A DNA stretch of 64,000 nucleotides from SHZL01 sp963815185. Lineage in GTDB: Bacteria; Pseudomonadota; Gammaproteobacteria; Xanthomonadales; SZUA-36. Within the stretch, counting starts at the first letter, position 1. Each line of letters starts with the position of its first letter. The DNA lies in contig CAWFGC010000018.1 in assembly GCA_963815185.1 (NCBI GenBank), forward strand, positions 1 to 64,000. Direction: 5' to 3'. Positions 17,918 through 28,641 of the stretch are shown here, piece after piece. Under the pieces are notes generated by a model. That model was not told where the DNA came from. It did not search any database and was given only the letters and a program-made list of their open reading frames with translations. The translations under genes were made by a program, and so were the position numbers.

Positions 17918-19770
17918 ATGAAACGACAGCGCCTGATCACCGCCCTTTGCATGGCGTTGTTGTTCGCCTTTTTGATCCTGCTGGTATTTCTTCGCACTCA
18001 ACTGGTTGACCGGCAGATCGGCAGTTATATAGCCTGCAAGGGTTGCTTCGACTCCTCCGTAGTCCTGTCCGATCTGATGTTGTTCGGTTTGGCGGCCGGA
18101 GTCCTGTTACTGGCCAGCCTGGTACGCCCCGACTGGTTGGCGCGCCTTGTGCAGTCTCTGTTTGCGTTCGTAATACTGATCTATATAACCGACCTCATCG
18201 TTTTTGACCTGTTCCACTCACGGCTGTTTTTATCCGATTTCGCTCTGTTTATCGCTGAACGTTCAGCAGTATGGGACCAGTTCTATACCGGCATGGGTGG
18301 AGGGGTGCGACCGTTCGCGCTTTTGGGCGGCCTGCTGATTCCATTTGTCTTGTTGGCCATGATGCCACCCGTGCGTGCGAAATCGGATCGGCTTCTGCTG
18401 ACGGCCATGCTGGGCATTTCACTCACCGCCGGGATGGTGAGAGACCCAAAGTCCTATGTGAACGAATGGGCCGTAGACAATGTGTTCGCTGCCAACCTCG
18501 CCACAACGGAGCGAGTACGGTACTCAGACGCCAAAGCCGCTGACATCCTGGCCGCGCGTAAGCCGCCGGTTCAGGTTTCGATTGCTTCCCCCGAGGCCGT
18601 GGATGAAAGCCGCAACGTCATCCTGGTGATCGTGGAATCCTGGTCGCCGTGGCACAGCAAGCTGTTCGGTGGCTACGAGGACTGGACGCCGCATCTGGAC
18701 TCTGCGGCTGCAGGCGGCATGCGGTTTCCCAACTTTCACAGCATCGGTTTTTCGACCAACAAGGGCCTTATGGGTATTCTGGGTGGCATGCAGCTCTGGT
18801 CTCCCTTCCTGCACCCATTGAAGCCGCGCCCTTTTATTCCGCCTGGGGCTTGCGGCGCACCTTGCCCACCGTGTTCGCGAGTCACGGTTACGAGACAGCT
18901 TTTCTTACGACAGGTCCATTGAAACTTTCTAAAAAAGGTGAATGGCTGCGGGATATTGGCTTCAACTACGTGGAAGGCAACGAACATTCATTTTACGCCG
19001 GCAAGCCGCGCTTTGCTTTCCGTTCGGCTTCCGACGAGGCCCTGTATGCCCGCGCCAATCAATGGCGGGCAACGGAGCCGGCTCCGTATTTGCTGGTGCT
19101 TGAAACGGTGTCTACGCACCAGCCGTACACCGATCCGCAAACCGGTAAGCACTCGCTCGAGCTGGCGATGAAATACGCCGATCAGGCATTTGGCAATTTC
19201 CTGCTGGAGCTCAGGCAATCGGGATACTTCAGCAACGGGATTCTCGTCGTCGTCAGCGATCATCGTTCGATGACGCCCATTCCCGCGAAAGAGTTCGAAG
19301 TTTTTGGCTCAGACTCCCACTCTCTCGTCCCGGCGTTCATTGTGGGCACAGGTTTCAATGCGGGTGATGTGGATGACCGCGTTTATTCCCAGGCCGATTT
19401 CGTGCCTTCATTTGAACTTTGGCTCAGCGGAACGACTCAGCTCAGCGCGCTGGAAGCCGTGATGTTCGGAGGTTCCTCTCGACCTCAAGGCACTGCAGCA
19501 TCGAGCTGCGCCTTTCATTCCCGCGGTGACCAGCGTGGCCTGGTCGACGCAATATGTAACGGTGGGCGCGGTGAGGTGCGGCTGGATGGCGATCAGACTC
19601 GATTTACCCAAAGCGAAGGACTTGCGGCAGCCGACCGCGAAGGGTTGCTCAATGATCTCGCGGTGTTGCGGCTCGAGGGGCTACAACGCCACGAGCTCAG
19701 GCAGGCTGCCCTAACGAAAGGACGTGCAGGGAGACTGATGGCCTGTAACAACCACTGCTGGTTATGGTAG
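17918..19770 (+). pseudogene. LTA-synthase/phosphoethanolamine-transferase-like sulfatase, frameshifted
   Basis: Membrane protein with about five N-terminal helices (residues 1-165) and an alkaline-phosphatase-fold domain. Visible active-site segments are VILVIVESWSPWHSKLFGG (metal Glu), SIGFSTNKGLMGILGGMQ (nucleophile Thr) and LVVVSDHRSMTP with SDSHSLVPAFIV (metal Asp/His). The frame changes near 18820, so the first part stops at 18922 while the rest continues to 19770. Two further switches are likely near 19475 and 19570, where the neighbouring frame reads LDLKALQHRAAPFIPAVTSV. It lies next to but divergent from the aryl-polyene operon. It could modify a lipid or cell-surface sugar; as written it is broken. 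Confidence 0.72.
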
Positions 19771-20056
19771 TTATGGAGTCAGAGCAGCGCTTTAACCGGC
19801 GACTTGCCAATCGTCCCGAAGTCTCGTGAAAGAGCCGAGAATGGCGGGAATCGGATGCAGAATGAGCCGGACGCGCAATGAAAGCATGGGCCTGACGCCG
19901 TGACAGCAGCGCGCAAAAGCGGCAGCGATGGGTTGCGTCCCGTCCCCTTTTTGCTCTGCTTGGGCTCTTGATGGGGAAAACAGCGCCTGTCCCGGGCCAG
20001 GCGAATCTCACTGCGTGTTGCCCTGCTCATCGACTCGGCAGGTTTGATCCCGGGTT

Positions 20057-20425
20057 CTATGCCGATCCTGTCCACGCTGGGGGTACATACTGAAGCGTGA
20101 ATCCCGAGCAAATGTTCTGCTCGTCATATTGCTCGGGGTACTTGTTACTCGGTTGATTGTGCAGATGGAAATAAAGGTCACACATTCTGACTCCGCAGGT
20201 GAGCTGCACAGATTCTCCCCAACCGGCATGATCGACAGCCGAGGCCGGTAAAGCATGCGTCACATCAAAATAATTGTATGCCATCGCGGATACGGTGCCC
20301 ATTGTGGCGGGGACACAGTTCTTTACATTGAACGAACAACTCGAATCGGCAACAGCCGGCCCCGCCAGCAACATGGACAAAACGGCAACAGGGCCGAGAC
20401 TACAAAGACTTAGTCTCTCAAACAC
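20057..20425 (-). CDS. Small secreted Cys-containing protein, family member A
   Basis: No known family recognised. GTG at 20425 is preceded by AGGAGG three bases upstream; an in-frame ATG lies further up at 20455. A signal peptide is clear (LSLCSLGPVAVLSMLLAGPAVA). The mature part of about 95 residues has the pattern C-x5-G-T-V... D-x2-H-x2-P... C-x4-C-D-x2-F (CVPATMGTVS, YFDVTHALP, CGVRMCDLYF), shared with the proteins at 33826-34224 and 34258-34659. It is likely periplasmic or extracellular with disulfides. It lies just upstream of and divergent from the substrate-binding protein. Confidence 0.6.
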   Translation of the reverse strand: MFERLSLCSLGPVAVLSMLLAGPAVADSSCSFNVKNCVPATMGTVSAMAYNYFDVTHALPASAVDHAGWGESVQLTCGVRMCDLYFHLHNQPSNKYPEQYDEQNICSGFTLQYVPPAWTGSA

Positions 20426-20559
20426 TGTCCTCCTCTCCCATGTGCCTATCGCCATGAAGGCCGAATAATATTATATTGAATCCAAGCACACAAGGAATGC
20501 TTCAGCAGATTCGTAGTAGGACAAAATGAATCAAACACGACGGCCATCGCTCAAGGCAG

Positions 20560-21796
20560 ATGGCTCCCCTTTGGTGCATCGCCCTCGCGGCTTGCATCGC
20601 CTGGCTTCCGGCGCCGGCCGGCGCCGGCGAAATTGTGCTCGGCATGTCGGCGGCCTTTTCCGGGCCGTCGCGGGCGCTCGGCACCGAACTCTATCGCGGT
20701 TCGATGGCCTATTTGGGCGAGATCAACCGCCAGGGCGGCGTCAACGGCAACACCCTGAAGCTGGTGGCCTATGACGACGGCTACGATCCCTCGAGGACCA
20801 TCCAGAATACGATCAGGCTGATCCAGGACGACCACGCGTTTTTGCTGTTCAATTACGTGGGAACGCCCACGGTGACACGCGTCCTGCCGCTGATCCGTCA
20901 CTACAGCGAGCAAAACATCCTGCTCTTTTTCCCGTTCACCGGCGCGGAGCCGCACCGCCAGTCCCCGTACGCCGATTTCGTGTTCAATCTGCGCGCTTCC
21001 TATCGCGACGAGACTGGAGGTCTCGTCGATCACTTTGCAGCGCTCGGCCGCAAACGAATTGCCGTGTTCTACCAGGCCGACGCGTATGGACGGGGCGGCT
21101 GGGAAGGCGTCGCCCGAGCGTTGGCGCGGCATGGCCTCAAGATCAGCGCCGAGGCAACCTACCGGCGCGGCGACGTGTTCGGCTCGTCCTATGCACGGCA
21201 GGTCGAGATCCTGCGGAGCGCCGATCCTGATGCCGTAATATCGGTCTGTTCCTACGCGGCGTGTGCGGGCTTTATTCGCGAAGCGCGCACGGCCGGCTGG
21301 AACGTCCCCATCGCCAACCTGTCGTTTGCAGGCAGCGAAGCCATGGCCGCCTTGCTACTCGGCGGCCGACGAGTCCACGGCTGCTGATCTGACCTCGAAC
21401 CTGATCAACTCCCAGGTTGTACCTTCATACGAAGACACCTCCCTGCCCGCCATGCAGCAATATCGGCGCCTGATGGACGGGCTTGGCAATCTCCTGCCGC
21501 CCTTGGCCCAACAGGAGGGTTATTATCCCCAGACCTACAGCTTCGCCAGCCTCGAGGGCTTCCTCAACGCCGAACTGCTGGTGCGCATCCTGAAAGCAAT
21601 GGGACCTAACCCGCAGCGTGCGGATATCCGTGCAACGGTCGAACAGATGCCGCCGCTGGATCTCGGCATCGGCGATCCAGCCATCTTCGGGCCGGGCGAT
21701 CACCAGGGGCTGAGCGACGTGTACTTCACCACCCTCGAACACGGCCGCTTCGTGCCGCTGCGGGACTGGCGCCGCTGGCAGGTTGAAACGCATTGA
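20560..21796 (+). pseudogene. Branched-chain-amino-acid-type ABC substrate-binding protein, one frameshift
   Basis: Periplasmic binding protein of the LivK/Peripla_BP_6 type, about 410 residues in total. The signal peptide (CIALAACIAWLPAPAGAGE) is followed by IVLGMSAAFSGPSRALGTEL, KLVAYDDGYDPSRT and the RIAVFYQADAYGRGGWEGV hinge. Near 21353 the frame changes by one base; the first frame would stop at 21387. The rest (SAADESTAADLTSNLINSQV, GYYPQTYSFASLEGFLNAEL) is read in the next frame to 21796. No permease or ATPase of a LivFGHM importer is nearby. The gene overlaps the sensor phosphatase (TTGA), so it probably serves as the ligand receptor of a signalling module. Confidence 0.78.
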
Positions 21797-23744
21797 ACCT
21801 CCCCACCAAAACGCTGATTGCGATGGTAGCCCTGTTCACGGTGATTGCCGGCATGAACGGCTTCCTTTCGGCGCACACGCTGTACCGCAGCCTGACGGCG
21901 GAATATCGCAGCAAAGGCATCGCCATCGCCGAAAGCGTGGCCGACTCCAGCGCTGAAATTCTGCTCAATCGCGATCTCGCCACCGTGCAGGCCACCATCG
22001 ACCAATTTGCCGAAATCGCCGGAGTCGCCTATGTGTTCGTCACCAACTCCGCCGGCGAAATTGTCGCGCACACCTTCGTGCCGGCCGTGCCGGCGGAAAT
22101 CCGGCCGCAGATCGAGGAGTCCCTCCAGGAAACGCGTACGGGGGGAGCCATCGCCCACACCGTCAAGATCAAGGGGCTGGGCGACATCATCCATATTCAT
22201 GAGCCGATTCTGGCGGGGGTCGCCGGCTTCGTCCACGTTGGCATGGACCTGGGTTTCATCCGGGCGCAAATTCTTGGCACCATCATCAAGCAACAAGCGC
22301 TGATATTCGTTGTGTTTGCAATCATGGTTGCGCTGGCCTGGCTGATCGTACGCCGCGTGTCGCGGCCGCTCGAGCTGCTTGCCGACTACACCCAGTCGCT
22401 GGCTGCGGAGGATTTTTCAGCGGGGCTGCCGGTGCCCGAAGAAATCGAGGCGTTGCCGCGCAAATCGCGCGACGAGGTCGGCCGGCTGGCGTCCGCGTTC
22501 CTCGACATGAAAAAGACCCTGATGGTCTACCTCGAAGACCTCAAGCACACCACGGCCGCCAAGGAGCGCTTCGAAAGCGAGCTCAATATCGCACACGACA
22601 TCCAGATGGGCCTGGTGCCGAAGCACTTTCCGCCTTACCCCGAGCGACGCGAGTTCGATCTTTTCGCCACGCTGGTGCCCGCGCGCGAGGTCGGTGGGGA
22701 CTTCTACGATTTCTACTTCATCGACGATCGGCGCCTGTGTTTCGCGATCGGCGACGTATCCGACAAAGGGGTGCCGGCCTCGCTATTCATGGCGGCGACC
22801 ACCACGCTGTTCCGCGCCCTCGGCAGGGACCTCGACTCCACCGCGCAGTCGATTGTTACGCGAATCAATCAGGAAATCAGCCGCGAAAACGATTCGTGCA
22901 TGTTCGTTACCGCCTTCTGCGGCGTGCTCGACACCCATACCGGCGAGGTCGAGTATTGCAATGCGGGACACAATCCGCCGCTGATCATCTCCGCGACCGG
23001 GGTGTCTGTGCTGCCCGGCAGCAGCCAGTTGGCGATCGGCATGTCCGAGGAAGCCGAGTACCGATCCAGCCGCCTCAGCCTGGCGCCCGGGGACGCCTGA
23101 TGCTCTACACCGACGGCATCACCGAAGCGATGGACGGCGCCCAGCGGCAATTCACGCTGGAGCGCCTGCAGCAGGTGCAGGGCGCGGCGCAGCTCGACTG
23201 CTCGGCCCTTGTGGCGCGCGTGATGAAGGAAGTCGAGCAGTTTTGTGGCGATGCTCCGCAATCTGACGACAAGACGATGCTGGTGCTCGCCTACCATGGG
23301 GAGGGCGGGACACAGCGCCACTTGCTCAGCGAAAAGCTCCACCGCGACCCGGTCGAGCTCACGCGCATCTTTGCCGCGTGGAATGAGCTGGAGAAGGCGC
23401 AGGGATTTGATCAGCACTTGGCCTTCAGGGTCAGGCTGGGGCTGGAAGAGCTGCTTACCAATATCATCAACCACGGCGGCGAGGAGGGCGGCAGCGGCGA
23501 TATTGGGGTGACCATCGATACTGACGGCAAGGATGTGATCGTCGAAATCCGCGATGGCGGGCCGCCGTTCAACCCGCTCGAAGTCCCACCGCCGGATACC
23601 TCGCAATCACTCGAGGACCGTGAGCCCGGAGGCCTGGGCATTCATCTGCTGCGCAACATCTTCGATCACTTCAGCTACCGGAGGGAAAACGGCAACAACG
23701 TGGTGGTCCTGCAGGCGGCGATCAGTTCACTGTCCGACACGTAA
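21793..23744 (+). pseudogene. Membrane SpoIIE-type phosphatase with C-terminal anti-sigma-type kinase domain, one frameshift
   Basis: Signal-transducing protein. TTG start at 21793 inside the receptor's stop. TM1 (residues about 7-27), a periplasmic sensor of about 140 residues, TM2 (IFVVFAIMVALAWLIV), HAMP, then a SpoIIE/PP2C phosphatase (ELNIAHDIQMGLVPKHFPPY, AREVGGDFYDF, AIGDVSDKGVPASLFMA, NAGHNPPLI). At 23098 one base appears to be missing, giving a stop after APGDA. The next frame continues LMLYTDGITEAMDGA, completing the PP2C domain, then a HATPase domain (GLEELLTNIINHG, EIRDGGPPFNP, GGLGIHLLRNIF). Such phosphatase-kinase fusions switch a STAS antagonist; one is encoded at 26450. A split into two proteins would cut the PP2C domain, so a frameshift is the better reading. 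Confidence 0.82.
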
Positions 23745-23863
23745 ACACCGATCCACCTTCGAGCCGCGGACTGGACGCATGGAACGTTCGGCATGGAGAT
23801 GACACAAGCCAAGGCGATGGAAGGCTTCCTGGGCGCCTTTTGGCCTGGCCTGCAAAATTGGGT

Positions 23864-24730
23864 CTAAACGGACTTTGGCTCCGCCGCTTGCGGAATCACC
23901 GCAACCAGGGCGTCCGGAATCAGGTCCACAATGCCGTGTTCAATTGCGGCGCAGCGCTCGGCCACCTCCTGCAACGGCAGGCCCGGCTGGAAGGTCAACT
24001 CGATGTCGATATAGGCATGGCCGCCGGAGCGGCGCGACTTGATCGAGCCGAAGTTGTCGAAGTCCTCGAAATACTGCGTGATCACACGCAAGATCAGTAG
24101 CTGCTCATGTTCAGGCAGAGTTCGATCGAGCAGATCGGGCAGGCTTTCGCGCAGCAATCCGATGCCGGTGGCAACCATGTATCCGATGATGAAAAGTGCC
24201 CCCAAGGCGTCGACCAGGCCGGCGGCCTTGGGATCAGGCAGCCAGGTGGCGATGACGAGCGCCAGCACGACCATGGCGGAGGAAAACGTCTTGACCAGGC
24301 GGGAGCGCACCTGCGAGCCGAGGATCAACGACTGTTCGTGTTCATTGGCGCGAACGAAGTCGCCGACGCAATAGAAATTGATCATCAGGTTGAAGCTGGC
24401 CGCCACCACGCCGAGGATCATCGCCGGAGTGGGCAGGATATGCGGGTGTTGCAGGCGGTTTACGGTCGCCTCGAGCGTGAACGCCGCCGAAGCGAACAGG
24501 CCTGCGGCGATTAGCAGGGAAATCACGCGCTCGATCTTGCCGATGCCGTATTCAAAGGCGGAGAAATGCCCGCGGTGCGAACGCCTCAGGGTGACGAACG
24601 CGATGATCTCGATGGAGAACAACAGGCTTGCACGCGGCAGCTCGGCCAGGATCGTCAGCGAGCCGGATGCGAACGCAGCGATAACCAAAAGCGCGTAGCA
24701 CACCGCATCGAGCCAAATGGCGCGCGACAT
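23864..24730 (-). CDS. Cation-diffusion-facilitator-like membrane protein lacking usual metal ligands
   Basis: 288 residues from ATG 24730, which has AAGGAG seven bases upstream; an in-frame ATG at 24805 has no such site. The layout is that of CDF transporters: six membrane segments and a cytosolic C-terminal ferredoxin-like domain (HAYIDIELTFQPGLPLQEV). FEYGIGKIERVISL matches the CDF HPYGHGRxE region. The transport-site residues look altered: the second helix has LAELPRASLLFSIE instead of the usual D-x2-x-D/H pattern, and the fifth-helix HxxxD is not evident. Metal transport is therefore uncertain. It lies 78 bases downstream of the HlyD gene, on the same strand. Confidence 0.75.
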   Translation of the reverse strand: MSRAIWLDAVCYALLVIAAFASGSLTILAELPRASLLFSIEIIAFVTLRRSHRGHFSAFEYGIGKIERVISLLIAAGLFASAAFTLEATVNRLQHPHILPTPAMILGVVAASFNLMINFYCVGDFVRANEHEQSLILGSQVRSRLVKTFSSAMVVLALVIATWLPDPKAAGLVDALGALFIIGYMVATGIGLLRESLPDLLDRTLPEHEQLLILRVITQYFEDFDNFGSIKSRRSGGHAYIDIELTFQPGLPLQEVAERCAAIEHGIVDLIPDALVAVIPQAAEPKSV

Positions 24731-24808
24731 CGTGCGCTCCTTATCGCGTTGCGCGGCACTGAGGACGATCTCGTCGGAAATCCGTTGCTGGACGAGGGTA
24801 GGCATGGT

Positions 24809-26050
24809 CTACCGAAAGAGCGGATAGAGGAAGGTTTGCAGCAGGGAGATGCCTTCGAACTCAGCATACGCGGTGCGGCCGATACCGCAGGAACTGCCGG
24901 GCATGCCCGCAAGCGCGGAATCGTCGACACGCGCCAGCACCCGGCCCTTGCGGTCGCCACGATCGGCGATCGCAGTGGCCAGAACGGGCGTGTCGGACAG
25001 GCCGGCGGAGCCGCGCACGAGCATGACCGTGGCGCTGTGGTATTCAAAGGTGCCGAAAAGCCTGAGCCTCACCTTCTGTCCGGGCTTGATCAGTTCGAGG
25101 GTCGCATCGTCCACGGCGATATCCGCCATCAGCCGGGAGCAGTCCACCACAGACATGACCGTCGTCCCCTCGGTCACCCAGGAACCCTGGGTGGCGTAAA
25201 CGTTCCACAACGTCAGCCCGGGGGCAAGCTCGATATCAGCGCCGGATGCATTGCGGTACGCGCGATCGGCAGCCTGATATTCGGCCGCGGCCGAGCTGGC
25301 TGCTGCCTCTCTGTCATTCAACGCCTGCGTCAGGTGTACGACTTCCAGATCCACCTGCTGTGCCATCTGGCGGGTCAACAGCACGCCGTCGGGTACATCG
25401 ATTTGAAACACGCCGTGCTGGATTTCAGCAAGCTGCTGTTGCAGCCGCTCGCGCATCAGTTCGTTGGCCGATTTGGCTGCCACGGCGGCTTGGTACGCCG
25501 CATCGGCGGCTTCGAGATCTGCCGGCGAAGCCAATTTTTTGTCGATCAGAGTACGCGCCCGTTCGAGGTCACGCTTGGCCGCCTTGAGTTCCGCCACGCG
25601 GGCTGGCGCATCGCTTTGTGCCATTTGCAGCTTCTTTGTCAGGTCCTGATTCACGGCTTGGACGAAGGCGTCGCGTTCGGCATCCCGCGCCGCCGCCATG
25701 GCCTTCACCGTATCGAGCTCAGCGCGGGCCTGCTCCGCCGCGAGGGCGCTTTCGCGCCGCTGCACCTCCAAACGGGCCAACTCGGTGCGGCTGATGCGCT
25801 GGTTGCGTATGCTCATCGCCAGCTCACCAGCCTTCGACCTGGTGCCGGGGGTCAAAGCAATCTCTTCGATGCGGCCGTTGATGGGCGCCTTGATCTCACC
25901 GAGATAAGCCGTGATCACCGCGTTGCGAACAATCAGGCTGCGGGCGTGCGGCAGCACCAACAGCACCGGCAACACGAACACCAACACAAGGAGGGTACGC
26001 CAGGCACGGCGGTTGGAGGTCAGTATCTTTAGTATCTGCGCGGCATCCAT
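24809..26050 (-). CDS. HlyD-family membrane-fusion (adaptor) protein
   Basis: 413 residues. One N-terminal transmembrane segment (TLLVLVFVLPVLLVLPHARS), then a biotinyl-lipoyl-like half (AVITAYLGEIKAPINGRIEE), a long coiled coil of about 150 residues rich in Ala/Glu/Arg (residues about 90-240), the second lipoyl half (LWNVYATQGSWVTEGTTVMS) and beta-barrel strands. It would link an inner-membrane pump to an outer-membrane channel across the periplasm. It diverges from the STAS gene and the TolC-MacB-like operon, so it may use the same outer-membrane channel. Its own inner-membrane partner is not obvious. Confidence 0.85.
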   Translation of the reverse strand: MDAAQILKILTSNRRAWRTLLVLVFVLPVLLVLPHARSLIVRNAVITAYLGEIKAPINGRIEEIALTPGTRSKAGELAMSIRNQRISRTELARLEVQRRESALAAEQARAELDTVKAMAAARDAERDAFVQAVNQDLTKKLQMAQSDAPARVAELKAAKRDLERARTLIDKKLASPADLEAADAAYQAAVAAKSANELMRERLQQQLAEIQHGVFQIDVPDGVLLTRQMAQQVDLEVVHLTQALNDREAAASSAAAEYQAADRAYRNASGADIELAPGLTLWNVYATQGSWVTEGTTVMSVVDCSRLMADIAVDDATLELIKPGQKVRLRLFGTFEYHSATVMLVRGSAGLSDTPVLATAIADRGDRKGRVLARVDDSALAGMPGSSCGIGRTAYAEFEGISLLQTFLYPLFR

Positions 26051-26449
26051 CTTGTTCTATCGCGTACTGAGCGTGCCCGCCGGACGGACAGCGCAATTCG
26101 TAGGTGTCGCGGCGCCATTTTGATTGCGCCTGGCGTCCTTTATACCGAATTTTATACGGCCTGCATACCAGCAAGCCATGGCGCAGCTCATTTCCCGGAA
26201 AACGGCGCACTGGCCCGCAGGCGAGGAAAAGGTGGCACAAATCTGCTGTGCCGAATGCGTTGCAAACCACATTAATCCAAAATTGTGTGGCCACAAGAAA
26301 GCACTTTTTATTCACCGCCGCCAGGAGTAAGGTGTCGACAGGCGGGTGGATGGTTGAGAAGAGAGGTAATGCTCGTCCTGAATTCCCCGCCTTGCGTTGG
26401 TCGCTTGCCAAAGCGTACCTGGACAGAAAGCCGTGTAGAGGTCTTAACA
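26051..26449. other. Divergent intergenic region between HlyD and STAS genes
   Basis: About 400 bases with no gene recognised. It separates two divergent transcripts, so promoters in both directions are expected, but no clear sigma-70 pair or operator could be picked out by eye. An AGAGG ribosome-binding site for the downstream TTG start lies at 26437-26441. Confidence 0.4.
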
Positions 26450-26800
26450 TTGGATATTCAGTATTCGCTAGATGAAGAAATACTCGTAGCTGCGATTACC
26501 GGTCGCCTGGAAGCGATGGTTGTGGCCGAGGCGGAGACCAGCATGTTCGACAAGGTCGACGAGGGATACCACCGCTGGGTCGTGGACCTGTCGCAGACCG
26601 ACTACATCGCCAGCGCCGGCTTGAGGATCCTGTTGAAATTGGCCAAGCGTCTGAAGCCCGTCGGCGGCGTGTTTTGCTTGTGCGCGGCGAATGAAGACAA
26701 TCACCAGGTGCTGGAAATCAGCGGCTTTCTCAGCATCATCGACTACTACGACCAGCTTGACGAGGCAATTATGGCGATCGGGAGTGCCGCTTCGGGCTAA
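26450..26800 (+). CDS. STAS-domain anti-sigma-factor antagonist
   Basis: 116 residues, SpoIIAA-like. A TTG at 26450 with AGAGG eight bases upstream gives a start (LDIQYSLDEEILVAAITGRL) that fits the STAS fold directly. The hallmark helix start is DLSQTDYIASAGLRILLKLA, whose Ser in SAGLR is the phosphorylation site used in partner switching. It is probably the substrate of the SpoIIE phosphatase and HATPase kinase encoded at 21793-23744. No sigma factor is encoded nearby, so the final target is unknown. Longer in-frame starts upstream add residues with no STAS similarity. Confidence 0.83.
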   Translation: MDIQYSLDEEILVAAITGRLEAMVVAEAETSMFDKVDEGYHRWVVDLSQTDYIASAGLRILLKLAKRLKPVGGVFCLCAANEDNHQVLEISGFLSIIDYYDQLDEAIMAIGSAASG

Positions 26801-27129
26801 GCCAAACTCGAGTACGCGCCTGGGTCCAGGGTATGGGTTGGCCGCGGCCGTGAAGGAACAAAACCGGTCATCGCGGCAGGTCCGCCTGCGCATTCGCTGC
26901 ATTGCCTTGAATCTCGTCAGGACATGGGCGATCATTCCGCAATTGAGTCATGTGAAGCCGGGGGGTACGGCCGTGAATGGCGCGCGCAGTGGATTCTCTC
27001 TCCATCGGCCGGCCCAGGCAGGCGTTTCGTGAACTTTGCTTCACTAAACTCGCCGTGGCCGAATAAGGTATAAGTGGTGACGGGTTGGCCCGGTTCAGGC
27101 GCAGCGCTCGAGGCACAGGAGCGTGGCGA
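26801..27129. other. Intergenic region upstream of the efflux operon
   Basis: About 330 bases with no gene recognised. It should hold the promoter of the TolC-adaptor-ABC operon. A short open stretch (PGGTAVNGARSGFSLHRPAQ) is present but has no start or known relatives, so it is not called. Confidence 0.35.
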
Positions 27130-28641
27130 ATGAGATGGCTCCAATGGTTGGCGGCGATTTGGGGCTGCGTGAACCTGGCGCCGGCATCCGCGGAAACCCT
27201 CAGCCTGCGCCTGCATGAAGCCATCGCGATCGCGATGCGCGACAACATAACGGTTCAAAACGCCTACCTCTCGCGCATCAGCGACAAATTCGCCTACCGG
27301 GTGGCGCACAACGAATTCGAACCGCAATACAGCTTAGGGGGTTCGCTAGGCCGGGATTCGATCGTCAGCGGCAGCCGGCGTATCGACTCCGACATCGCGC
27401 AAGCATCCATCGGAACCAGCCTGAAAGTCGCAAGCGGCGGCCAGTTTGCGTTGACTTACACCCAGGACGCGGATTTCATCGATCATCAGGACGACGCTCA
27501 CAGCGGCGCGGTGACGATCAGTTTCACCCAGCCGTTGCTGCGCGGTTTCGGCAAACGGGTCGCCACCGCCAACCTGACCCAGGCCGGATTCAGGGATCTA
27601 TCCAGCCAGCTCGGCCTGAAATCCACCTTGATTGGGACTGTGACCTCTGTCATCCGGCAATATCGCAGCTACGTGCTGGCGCGCAATTCGCTCGATATCG
27701 CCAAAATTTCCTTAGAGCGCGCTCAGGACCAGTTGGAAACCAATCGCGAACTCGTCGCCGCCGGGCGCATGGCATCGGTTGAATTGGTTCAGAGTGAAAC
27801 CGCGGTGGCGAATTACAAGCTGACGCTGCGCCTGGCGCAAAACTCCGTCGATACCGAGCGCCTGAACCTGCTGTTACTGCTGCGTTTGCCCGAGGATCTC
27901 GACATCGACCCGACCGAACCGATCCGGGTGGTTGCCTCCCATCCCGACCTCGACCAGATCGTGGTTACCGCGGAAGCCAACCAGCCCGACTACTTGCGCG
28001 CGAAGCTCGATCTGAAATCCGCGGAGTTGAGTCGCGCGGTCAGCCTCAACAACCAGCGCTGGGATCTGAACCTGGAATCCAGTTACCGGTTGTTCGGCAG
28101 CGGCACCAATCTGAGTGACGTATATAGCGGCATCGGACAGTACGATGACGGCGATTATTCGGTGCGGCTGATTCTGAGCATTCCCCTCGATGATTACGCC
28201 CGCAGGCAGGATCTGGTGAACGCGGAAGTCGGCTGGAACCAGGCGCAGAACACGTTTATTACCACGCAGGAAAACTTGCGGCTGACCTTGCGCAAGGCGC
28301 AGCAGGACGTCGAGTCCTCCTGGGACAACGTGGGCCTCGCCAAAACCTCGCTCGACCTCAGCCAGCGGCAGCTCGACCTCGAGACCGAGAAGCTGCGCGC
28401 GGGCAAATCGTCTAGCTTTCAGGTGGTTAGTTATCAGAACGACCTCGCCAACGCCGAGAACCAGTACGTAACCGCGCAGATCAGCTACTTGAATGTGCTC
28501 AGCAGCCTGGATCAGCTTCTCGGCATCACGCTCGATCGCTGGGGGCTTAAGATGGTTGCCGAGTCCGATCTGATGCCCGACGACATCCCGCATTTCCAGG
28601 CGACCGGACCCGAGCGGAGCCGGCAAGAAGAATCCCGATGA
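27130..28641 (+). CDS. TolC-family outer-membrane efflux channel
   Basis: 503 residues from ATG 27130 (MRWLQWLAAIWGCVNLAPAS), which gives a clear signal peptide; an earlier in-frame start at 27085 would hide it. The mature protein has two long coiled-coil TolC repeats (EAIAIAMRDNITVQNAYLSR and NAEVGWNQAQNTFITTQENL as helical starts) with beta-strand parts between them. It forms the outer-membrane duct of a tripartite pump. Its stop overlaps the adaptor start (ATGA), and the ATPase and permease follow, so one operon encodes the whole machine. Confidence 0.87.
   Translation: MRWLQWLAAIWGCVNLAPASAETLSLRLHEAIAIAMRDNITVQNAYLSRISDKFAYRVAHNEFEPQYSLGGSLGRDSIVSGSRRIDSDIAQASIGTSLKVASGGQFALTYTQDADFIDHQDDAHSGAVTISFTQPLLRGFGKRVATANLTQAGFRDLSSQLGLKSTLIGTVTSVIRQYRSYVLARNSLDIAKISLERAQDQLETNRELVAAGRMASVELVQSETAVANYKLTLRLAQNSVDTERLNLLLLLRLPEDLDIDPTEPIRVVASHPDLDQIVVTAEANQPDYLRAKLDLKSAELSRAVSLNNQRWDLNLESSYRLFGSGTNLSDVYSGIGQYDDGDYSVRLILSIPLDDYARRQDLVNAEVGWNQAQNTFITTQENLRLTLRKAQQDVESSWDNVGLAKTSLDLSQRQLDLETEKLRAGKSSSFQVVSYQNDLANAENQYVTAQISYLNVLSSLDQLLGITLDRWGLKMVAESDLMPDDIPHFQATGPERSRQEESR

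Noticed and set aside
21793..23744. Two independent genes, phosphatase and kinase
   Set aside because: The junction lies inside the PP2C domain; one missing base restores a standard fusion.
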